Positions 58,831 through 64,000 of a stretch of DNA of 64,000 nucleotides are shown here, in pieces. Origin of the DNA: Streptomyces violascens. GTDB lineage: Bacteria > Actinomycetota > Actinomycetes > Streptomycetales > Streptomycetaceae. The translations under genes were made by a program, and so were the position numbers. Each line of letters opens with the position of its first letter. Position 1 is the first letter of the stretch. The DNA is taken from positions 667,235 through 731,234 of the forward strand of contig NZ_BMUA01000002.1 in assembly GCF_014649955.1 (NCBI RefSeq), given 5' to 3'. The notes beneath the pieces were generated by a model that was not told where the DNA came from, ran no database searches, and saw only the letters and a list, made by a program, of their open reading frames with translations.

Positions 58831-59781
58831 ATGCAACCGATCATCATCGTCCTGATCATTCTGGTGGTGCTGGTCTTCATCGCCCTGATCAAAACGATCC
58901 AGGTGATCCCGCAGGCCAGCGCCGCCATCGTGGAGCGCTTCGGCCGCTACACGAGGACGCTGAACGCGGGTCTGAACATCGTCGTCCCGTTCATCGACTC
59001 GATCCGCAACCGGATCGACCTCCGTGAGCAGGTCGTCCCCTTCCCGCCCCAGCCGGTGATCACCCAGGACAACCTGGTCGTCAACATCGACACCGTCATC
59101 TACTACCAGGTGACCGACGCCCGGGCCGCCACCTACGAAGTCGCCAGCTACATCCAGGCGATCGAGCAGCTCACCGTCACCACGCTCCGCAACATCATCG
59201 GCGGCATGGACCTGGAGCGGACCCTGACCTCCCGCGAGGAGATCAACGCTGCCCTGCGCGGCGTCCTCGACGAGGCGACCGGCAAGTGGGGCATCCGCGT
59301 CAACCGCGTCGAGCTCAAGGCGATCGAGCCGCCGACCTCCATCCAGGACTCGATGGAGAAGCAGATGCGCGCCGACCGTGACAAGCGCGCGGCCATCCTC
59401 CAGGCCGAAGGTGTACGGCAGTCGGAGATCCTGCGCGCCGAGGGCGAGAAGCAGTCCGCGATCCTGCGCGCCGAAGGTGAGGCCAAGGCGGCCGCCCTGC
59501 GGGCCGAGGGCGAGGCCCAGGCGATCCGTACGGTCTTCGAGTCCATCCATGCCGGCGACCCCGACCAGAAGCTGCTCTCCTACCAGTACCTCCAGATGCT
59601 CCCGAAGATCGCCGAGGGCGATGCCAACAAGCTCTGGATCGTGCCCAGCGAGATCGGCGACGCCCTCAAGGGTCTCTCCGGCGCCTTCGGCAACCTCGGC
59701 GGCGGCATGCCCGGCTTCAACACGGGCGGCAACAACGGCAACGGCGGGGTCGAGCGCCGCGAAGCACCCCCGGTGGACTGA
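58831..59781 (+). CDS. SPFH/Band 7 protein (stomatin/QmcA-like)
   Basis: 316 residues. One N-terminal membrane helix (about 2-24, PIIIVLIILVVLVFIALI), the SPFH domain (about 26-190, IPQASAAIVERFGRYTRTLN, VPFIDSIRNRIDLREQVV), and a coiled-coil region rich in Ala/Glu/Arg with repeats of the type RAEGEKQSAIL and RAEGEAKAAAL (about 190-235). It ends in a Gly/Asn-rich tail (about 287-316). It scaffolds membrane domains, likely together with NfeD encoded just before it. Confidence 0.94.
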   Translation: MQPIIIVLIILVVLVFIALIKTIQVIPQASAAIVERFGRYTRTLNAGLNIVVPFIDSIRNRIDLREQVVPFPPQPVITQDNLVVNIDTVIYYQVTDARAATYEVASYIQAIEQLTVTTLRNIIGGMDLERTLTSREEINAALRGVLDEATGKWGIRVNRVELKAIEPPTSIQDSMEKQMRADRDKRAAILQAEGVRQSEILRAEGEKQSAILRAEGEAKAAALRAEGEAQAIRTVFESIHAGDPDQKLLSYQYLQMLPKIAEGDANKLWIVPSEIGDALKGLSGAFGNLGGGMPGFNTGGNNGNGGVERREAPPVD

Positions 59782-59785
59782 CGGC

Positions 59786-59828
59786 CATGGGCCGAACGGC
59801 CCATGCGCCAGGGGCAGTTGACTGCCCC
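59786..59828 (+). terminator. Two consecutive hairpins after the SPFH gene
   Basis: CATGGGCC (59786-59793) pairs with GGCCCATG (59798-59805), and GGGGCAG (59811-59817) with CTGCCCC (59822-59828). Both are perfect with 4-nt loops; the first begins 5 nt after the stop codon. Confidence 0.75.
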
Positions 59829-59910
59829 ATACACTCTTCATGCATGATCAGTGAGGCCCCTCGACCTACATGGCGGGGAGGCGACTCACTGAACGTGTAA
59901 GGAGATGGCC

Positions 59911-60678
59911 TTGTCCATCTGGGAAGCACTCGCGGTCTTCGCGGCCGGCATCGGCGCGGGCACCATCAACACGATCGTCGGATCCGGCACGCTCCTCACT
60001 TTCCCGGTGCTCCTTGCCACCGGCCTGCCACCGATCACCGCGAACGTCTCCAACGCGCTCGGCCTGGTCCCCGGCTCCATCAGCGGGGCCATCGGCTACC
60101 GCCACGAACTGCGCGGCCAGACCCGCAGGGTGCTCCGCCTCGGCGGCATCGCCCTGCTCGGTGGCCTCGCCGGCGCGATCCTGCTGCTCGCGCTGCCGTC
60201 CTCGTCGTTCGACGCGATCGTGCCGGTCCTGGTCGGCGCGGCCCTCGTCCTCGTCCTGTTCCAGCCGCGTCTGGCCGCCGCCATCAAGCGCCGCCGCGAG
60301 GCCCGCGGCACCGAGGCCCACCCCGAGGGCGGCGCCGCCCTCCTCGCCGGCCTCTTCCTCGCCAGCATGTACGGCGGCTACTTCGGCGCCGCCCAGGGCG
60401 TGCTCTACCTCTCCCTGATGGGCCTGCTCCTGCACGACAGCCTGCAGCGCATCAACGCCGTCAAGAACATCCTCGGCGCCGTGGTCAACGGCATCGCGGC
60501 CGTCTTCTTCCTCTTCGTCGCCGATTTCGACTGGACCGCAGTCCTGCTCATCGCCGTCGGCTCGACCATAGGAGGCCAGATCGGCGCCAAGGTCGGCCGC
60601 CGCCTCAAGCCCGCGGTGCTGCGCGGAGTGATCATCGCCGTCGGCGTCGTCGCGATCCTCCAACTGACCCTGAAATAG
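59911..60678 (+). CDS. TauE/SafE family sulfite or sulfonate exporter-like protein
   Basis: 255 residues, eight membrane helices. Conserved GIGAGTINTIVGSGTLLTFPVLLATGLPP (about 13-41, first repeat), ANVSNALGLVPGSISGAIGYR (about 42-62) and the second repeat with GLFLASMYGGYFGAAQGV and INAVKNILGAVVNGIAAVF. TTG at 59911 is preferred because AAGGAG (59899-59904) lies 6 nt before it, whereas the ATG at 59905 directly abuts the ribosome binding site. Members export sulfite, sulfoacetate or other organic anions. Confidence 0.9.
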   Translation: MSIWEALAVFAAGIGAGTINTIVGSGTLLTFPVLLATGLPPITANVSNALGLVPGSISGAIGYRHELRGQTRRVLRLGGIALLGGLAGAILLLALPSSSFDAIVPVLVGAALVLVLFQPRLAAAIKRRREARGTEAHPEGGAALLAGLFLASMYGGYFGAAQGVLYLSLMGLLLHDSLQRINAVKNILGAVVNGIAAVFFLFVADFDWTAVLLIAVGSTIGGQIGAKVGRRLKPAVLRGVIIAVGVVAILQLTLK

Positions 60679-60752
60679 CGGCCGTACGCGCATGAGATAG
60701 CGGCCGTACGCGCATAACGAATGTCACGCACATTACGCACATTACGCACATG
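60675..60752. repeat. Two short tandem repeats at the 3' end of the tauE-like gene
   Basis: First a 22-bp unit: ATAGCGGCCGTACGCGCAT at 60675-60693 and again at 60697-60715. The first copy contains the TAG stop of the TauE-like gene. Then a 9-bp unit, ACGCACATT, three times (60726-60752, the last with G for the final T). Both look like recent slippage products. Confidence 0.8.
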
Positions 60753-60756
60753 AAGA

Positions 60757-60783
60757 AGCCCGCCTTCATCCCGAAGGCGGGCT
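60757..60783. terminator. Bidirectional terminator between tauE-like and HNH genes
   Basis: AGCCCGCCTTC (60757-60767) pairs with GAAGGCGGGCT (60773-60783) around a 5-nt loop, between convergent genes. Confidence 0.87.
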
Positions 60784-60805
60784 CCCCGCAAGAAAGTTGG
60801 CCCCG

Positions 60806-61321
60806 TTACGCGGCCGGCACGGCGCCCGAAGCCAGCCACTCGGGCAGCTCGGACCGGTCCCCGGCCGCCATCGCGAGCAGCATCGCATCGGCCGGCGACG
60901 GCACGAACGGCTGCCGGAGCAGCGGCATCCCCGCCTCCTCCGGCGTCCGGTCCGCCTTGCGGTGGTTGTCCTCGGCGCAGGACGCCACCGTGTTCAACCA
61001 GCCGTCCCGGCCGCCCTGCGCCCGCGGCACCACGTGGTCCACGGTCGTCGCGCGCCGCCCGCAGTACGCGCACCGGTGCTGGTCCCTGATCAGCACGCCC
61101 CGCCTCGACCACGGAGCCTGTCTTCGGAAGGGCACCCGTACGTACCGGCACAGCCGGATCACCCGCGGCGCCGGTATGTCCATGGTGGCCGCACGCATCC
61201 GCAGACGGGGGTGGGACTGTTCGACGACGGCCTTGTCCTGGAGCACCAGCACCACGGCACGGTTGAGCGTCACCGTCGACAGTGGCTCGAAGCTCGCGTT
61301 GAGTACCAGCGTGTCCCGCAT
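60806..61321 (-). CDS. HNH endonuclease family protein
   Basis: 171 residues. The N-terminal part is MRDTLVLNASFEPLSTVTLNRAVVL, typical of the common actinobacterial HNH protein. The HNH site is CAYCGRRATTVDHVVPRAQG (about 90-109) with DHVVPR and then WLNTVASCAEDNHRKADRTPEEAG (about 112-135): two CxxC-type zinc ligands, catalytic His and Asn/His. ATG at 61321 follows GGAGGTGGGCA; the GTG at 61330 overlaps that ribosome binding site. A housekeeping nuclease of unknown target; not linked to a restriction system. Confidence 0.92.
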   Translation of the reverse strand: MRDTLVLNASFEPLSTVTLNRAVVLVLQDKAVVEQSHPRLRMRAATMDIPAPRVIRLCRYVRVPFRRQAPWSRRGVLIRDQHRCAYCGRRATTVDHVVPRAQGGRDGWLNTVASCAEDNHRKADRTPEEAGMPLLRQPFVPSPADAMLLAMAAGDRSELPEWLASGAVPAA

Positions 61322-61449
61322 CCTGCCCACCTCCGTAGTGCCGGCCCACTGACTGGCGGGCTGGGATCAACTCTGGCCGGGCTCGCCACGATGGACAACG
61401 CAATATCGGTGCCGGCGCGGGCGACGAACCCGGCCGACAACAGAAAAAT

Positions 61450-61484
61450 GCCCTGCCCTGATCTCTCCAAGACCAGGGCAGGGC
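61450..61484 (-). terminator. Intrinsic terminator after the YbhB-like gene
   Basis: On the minus strand GCCCTGCCCTG, loop of 13 nt, CAGGGCAGGGC, then ATTTTTC: a perfect 11-bp stem with a U-tract, 18 nt after the stop codon. Confidence 0.92.
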
Positions 61485-61501
61485 AAACGGAAAGCGAACG
61501 A

Positions 61502-62038
61502 TCAGCTCTGTGCGGGACCCGTGTACTCACCGATGAGCTGCGCACGCCCGAGCGTGTGGAACCGCAGATTGAAACCGACCACGGCAGGCGAGGCATCCGC
61601 ATCCGGGCCGAGCTTCTCGCTGTCGACCGCGTACACCGTGAAGACGTAACGGTGGGTCTCGCCGGCCGGCGGGGCCGCACCGCCGAAGTCCTTCGACCCG
61701 TAGTCGTTGCGCACCTGTACGGCCCCGGCCGGCAGCCCCTCGAACTTGCCGCTGCCGGCACCCGCGGGCAGCTCGGTCACCGACGCCGGGATGTCGAACA
61801 CCGACCAGTGCCAGAAACCGCTGCCCGTGGGCGCGTCCGGGTCGAAGCACGTCACCGCGAAGCTCTTCGTCCCGGCCGGAAACCCTTCCCACCGCAGCTG
61901 CGGCGAGGTGTTCCCGGCCGCGTAGACCTGCGCGTCCTTGAGCACGGCACCCGGCTCGACGTCCTCGCTCACCACAGTGAACGACGGCACCTCGGGGTGG
62001 AAGTCGTGGGGAAGCGGCGGCCTCTTGAGCTCGCTCAC
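61502..62038 (-). CDS. YbhB/YbcL family (PEBP-like) protein
   Basis: 178 residues. The phosphatidylethanolamine-binding fold shows [22 protein letters not shown] [29 protein letters not shown] (about 66-94), [15 protein letters not shown] (about 50-64) and [17 protein letters not shown] (about 127-143), with the conserved Asp-Pro-Asp and His residues of the ligand pocket. Members resemble Raf kinase inhibitor proteins; roles in bacteria are unclear. GTG at 62038 is preceded by AGGAGGTG. Upstream extension of the frame is not supported. Confidence 0.92.
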   Translation of the reverse strand: MSELKRPPLPHDFHPEVPSFTVVSEDVEPGAVLKDAQVYAAGNTSPQLRWEGFPAGTKSFAVTCFDPDAPTGSGFWHWSVFDIPASVTELPAGAGSGKFEGLPAGAVQVRNDYGSKDFGGAAPPAGETHRYVFTVYAVDSEKLGPDADASPAVVGFNLRFHTLGRAQLIGEYTGPAQS

Positions 62039-62094
62039 GTCGGCACCTCCTGAATCGGCATCAACTGGTGGAACCGAGCCTAGGGCGTCTTCGC

Positions 62095-62877
62095 TCAGAA
62101 CCAGTTCCGCCGCCCGCCGACCTCGGCCAGCCACTGATTGAGGTACGCCGCCCAGTCGGTCCCCCGGAAGTCGTGGAGGCCGACCTCGAACGAGCGGTAG
62201 GAGTCGCTGCCCTCGCTGAACAGACCCGGCTTCTTGTCCATCTCCAGGACCACGTCCATCGCGCGGTCGTCCGCGACGAAGGACAGCTCCACCTGGTTCA
62301 GACCCCGGTACTGCGACGGCGGGTGGAACTCGATCTCCTGGTAGAAGGGCAGCCGCTGCCGCGTCCCGCGGATGTGCCCCTTCTCCATGTCCGCGCTCTT
62401 GAAGCGGAAGCCCAGCTGGATGAACGCGTCGAGGATGGCCTGCTGGGCGGGCAGCGGATGCACCTGGATCGGGTCGAGGTCGCCCGAGTCGAGCGCCCGG
62501 GCGATCTCCAGCTCGGTCGTCACGCCGATGTGCATGCCCCGCAGCTGCTGCCCGTCGACGGCCGTGACCGGCGTCTCCCAGGGAATCTCCAAGCCGAACG
62601 GCACCACGTGCACGGCCCCCGCCTTCACCTCGAAGGCCCCGCCGAGCCGCACCTTGGTGAACTCGATGTCCTGCTTGTGCTCGTGCTCGCCGCCCTCGAC
62701 CTCGACGCGGGCCTGCAGCCCGACCGAGAGCCCCTCGATCTGCTGGTCGACCGACCCGCCCTGGATCCGCACCTCACCCTGGACGACCCCGCCCGGCACC
62801 ACATTGGTCTCGGCGAGCTCGGTCTCCACCGAAGCCCCACCGGCCCCCAAGCTCGCCAGCAGCCGCTTGAACCCCAT
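62095..62877 (-). CDS. spo0M: Spo0M-like sporulation control protein
   Basis: 260 residues with an arrestin-like double beta-sandwich. Start [21 protein letters not shown]; then [37 protein letters not shown] (about 26-62), [58 protein letters not shown] in the middle, and a C-terminal [28 protein letters not shown]. This is the usual Spo0M layout. In Bacillus it influences early sporulation; in Streptomyces it is known only by homology. GAAGGA precedes the ATG at 62877. Confidence 0.92.
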   Translation of the reverse strand: MGFKRLLASLGAGGASVETELAETNVVPGGVVQGEVRIQGGSVDQQIEGLSVGLQARVEVEGGEHEHKQDIEFTKVRLGGAFEVKAGAVHVVPFGLEIPWETPVTAVDGQQLRGMHIGVTTELEIARALDSGDLDPIQVHPLPAQQAILDAFIQLGFRFKSADMEKGHIRGTRQRLPFYQEIEFHPPSQYRGLNQVELSFVADDRAMDVVLEMDKKPGLFSEGSDSYRSFEVGLHDFRGTDWAAYLNQWLAEVGGRRNWF

Positions 62878-62972
62878 GCCAGTCCTTCCTCTACGTCTTC
62901 TCGACCTGGACACCTACGAACGCGCAACCGCCGTGCCCGGTTCCGCCCCGCCGTCCACTACCCTCGGACGCC

Positions 62973-63614
62973 ATGATCGCGGGCACCGAACGTACGCCAC
63001 TACCAAGGGACTTCTTCGACCGGCCCGTCCTGGAGGTCGCTCCGGACCTCCTGGGCCGCACGCTCGTACGCCATACCGCGTCGGGTCCCCTCGAACTCCG
63101 CCTGACGGAGGTGGAGGCGTACGACGGTCCGAACGACCCGGGCTCCCACGCCTTCCGCGGCCGTACGCCCCGGAACGAGGTGATGTTCGGGCCGCCCGGA
63201 CACGCGTACGTCTACTTCACGTACGGCATGTGGCACTGCCTCAACCTGGTGTGCGGCCCCGAGGGGCGCGCGAGCGGTGTTCTGCTCAGGGCGGGGGAGA
63301 TCCGGGTGGGCGCCGACCTGGCCCGCAAACGTCGAATCTCGGCCCGATATGACCGAGAACTGGCCAAAGGACCGGCCCGCCTGGCCACCGCACTGGACGT
63401 GGGACGGGCCCTGAACGGTACCGACGTGTGCGACGGCCCGGAGGCCCCCCTCTCCGTACTGATGGGTACCCCTCCCACGCCCGACCAGGTACGCAGTGGA
63501 CCGCGCACCGGAGTGGGCGGCGACGGAGCCCCGCATCCGTGGCGCTTCTGGATCTCCGAGGACCCCACGGTGAGCCCGTATCGGGCGCATCAGCCCCGCA
63601 AACGCCGAACTTGA
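62973..63614 (+). CDS. DNA-3-methyladenine glycosylase (AAG/MPG family)
   Basis: 213 residues. [25 protein letters not shown] (about residues 8-32), [50 protein letters not shown] (about 45-94) and the end [18 protein letters not shown] are the alkyladenine glycosylase motifs. Catalytic Glu lies in VEAYDG, with the intercalating Tyr nearby. It removes alkylated purines in base-excision repair. ATG at 62973; divergent from spo0M. A hairpin follows the stop directly. Confidence 0.94.
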   Translation: MIAGTERTPLPRDFFDRPVLEVAPDLLGRTLVRHTASGPLELRLTEVEAYDGPNDPGSHAFRGRTPRNEVMFGPPGHAYVYFTYGMWHCLNLVCGPEGRASGVLLRAGEIRVGADLARKRRISARYDRELAKGPARLATALDVGRALNGTDVCDGPEAPLSVLMGTPPTPDQVRSGPRTGVGGDGAPHPWRFWISEDPTVSPYRAHQPRKRRT

Positions 63615-63620
63615 CTCGGC

Positions 63621-63656
63621 CTCAAGCGGCGCCTAACGTAGCCCGAGCCGCTTGAG
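63621..63656 (+). terminator. Hairpin after the DNA glycosylase gene
   Basis: CTCAAGCGGC (63621-63630) pairs perfectly with GCCGCTTGAG (63647-63656), loop 16 nt, 6 nt after the stop codon. It insulates the rRNA promoter region downstream. Confidence 0.75.
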
Positions 63657-63726
63657 ACGGGCCCTGCTGCTCAGCAACCCCAGGCGGCCATCCACTACCT
63701 ACGATCGAACCCCAACGGGTCTGCAT

Positions 63727-63755
63727 TTCGGCATGCCGAAATTCGAGCTCGAATG
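63727..63755. promoter_or_regulatory. Two adjoining perfect palindromes upstream of the rRNA promoter
   Basis: TTTCGGCATGCCGAAA (63727-63742) and ATTCGAGCTCGAAT (63742-63755) are both perfect and share one base. They lie 8 nt before the -35 region of the rRNA promoter. AT content is unusually high here. Likely protein-binding sites; the factor is unknown to me. Confidence 0.65.
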
Positions 63756-63762
63756 ACTCGAT

Positions 63763-63791
63763 TTTGAATGGCCGGGGAAACCCGCTAAAGT
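63763..63791 (+). promoter_or_regulatory. Upstream promoter of a ribosomal RNA operon
   Basis: A -35 like TTTTGAAT (63763-63770) and -10 TAAAGT (63786-63791), spacing 15-17 depending on the hexamer chosen. A second start is likely further down: TGATAGAGT (63876-63884) is an extended -10. Both fit the multi-promoter organisation of Streptomyces rrn operons. Confidence 0.65.
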
Positions 63792-63797
63792 AGTGGA

Positions 63798-64000
63798 CAC
63801 GCCGAAAGGGAAACGCGAAAGCGAAGATCTCGAAGCGAACCCCAATTCCGACGGGGAATCGGACACGAAAGAGTCTGATAGAGTCGGGAACACGAAATAC
63901 CGAAGGGAAGCGCCCGGAGGAAAGCCCGAGAGGGTGAGTACAAAGGAAGCGTCCGTTCCTTGAGAACTCAACAGCGTGCCAAAAGTCAACGCCAGATTGA
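63798..64000 (+). ncRNA. Leader of a 16S-23S-5S rRNA operon (16S lies beyond the window)
   Basis: The sequence CGAAAGGGAAACGCGAAAGC, then AGCGCCCGGAGGAAAGCC and TCCGTTCCTTGAGAACTCAA leading to CAGCGTGCCAAAAGTCAACG at the very end is the standard Streptomyces rRNA leader, with the TTGAGAACTCAA antitermination/processing region. The mature 16S 5' end is not reached. Transcribed outward to the right. Confidence 0.88.

Noticed and set aside
63900..64000. 5' end of mature 16S rRNA
   Set aside because: The sequence ends in the leader; the AGAGTTTGATCCTGG start of 16S is not reached.

Overview
The window is about 72% G+C, with GTG/TTG starts, GGAGG ribosome binding sites and typical high-GC actinobacterial codon use. 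It carries a chaplin, a streptophobe-family protein, a 73-residue Gbn-type nucleoid protein and an AmaP/Asp23 operon, which together indicate Streptomyces. From memory, the gene order (cobD, pitH2, gbn, moaA, tyrS, fabG-fabI, serB, FHA-ABC transporter, chpE, spo0M, 3-methyladenine glycosylase, rRNA operon) runs parallel to the SCO1850 to SCO1792 stretch of S. coelicolor, so this is conserved core chromosome rather than an acquired island. I see no tRNA gene, CRISPR array, prophage or complete insertion sequence. The right end stops inside the leader of a ribosomal RNA operon, before the mature 16S rRNA.

Layout. 1-5.6 kb: the start of cobD behind a cobalamin riboswitch, a phosphate transporter with a PHO box, a secreted GH25 lysozyme, a class II aldolase, a membrane-anchored hydrolase and an array of ~102-bp degenerate repeats. 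5.6-12.8 kb: an unknown protein, a VOC protein, a zinc metalloprotease, an ABC-F protein behind a 7-codon leader ORF, gbn behind a cluster of GATC sites, an enoyl-CoA hydratase with a three-half-site operator, and a P10-like protein. 12.9-15.3 kb: a five-gene Asp23/Gls24-AmaP envelope-stress operon. 15.4-21 kb: SDR, GH15 trehalase/glucoamylase-like, SURF1, a cysteine-rich mini-protein, a DEDDh-BRCT exonuclease and a TetR repressor. 21-25.4 kb: the TetR-flanked operon of acetoacetate decarboxylase-like, SDR and two amidohydrolases, an uncharacterised catabolic set. 25.4-30.4 kb: VIT1-like metal transporter, sterol desaturase plus lysoplasmalogenase (translationally coupled), zinc alcohol dehydrogenase, secreted subtilisin. 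30.7-41.3 kb: DUF485-acetate symporter, moaA, small proteins, tyrS, tldE-tldD and fabG-fabI. 41.3-48.1 kb: secreted protein, GntR regulator divergent from an MFS exporter, small membrane proteins, SixA phosphatase, serB, streptophobe. 48.2-53.8 kb: Rv1747-like FHA-FHA-ABC exporter, SLT transglycosylase, QueA homologue and SDR. 53.9-60.7 kb: GAF histidine kinase and response regulator next to the cysteine-free chaplin chpE, a MITE-like insertion, a lone ABC ATPase, NfeD-SPFH pair and TauE. 60.8-64 kb: HNH protein, YbhB-like protein, Spo0M, DNA glycosylase and the rRNA promoter/leader region.

Most convergent gene pairs are separated by strong hairpins (28.8, 35.2, 45.1, 51.0, 60.8 kb), so transcription units are well defined. 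Several units show readable regulatory logic: B12 control of cobD, PhoP control of the Pit transporter, likely autoregulation of gbn through GATC sites, and palindromic operators in front of the enoyl-CoA hydratase, the TetR catabolic operon and the GntR/MFS pair. The least explained elements are the ~102-bp repeat array, the MITE-like element, the twin palindromes upstream of the rRNA promoter, the pseudoknot-like element beside the SLT gene, and the leader ORF of the ABC-F gene.
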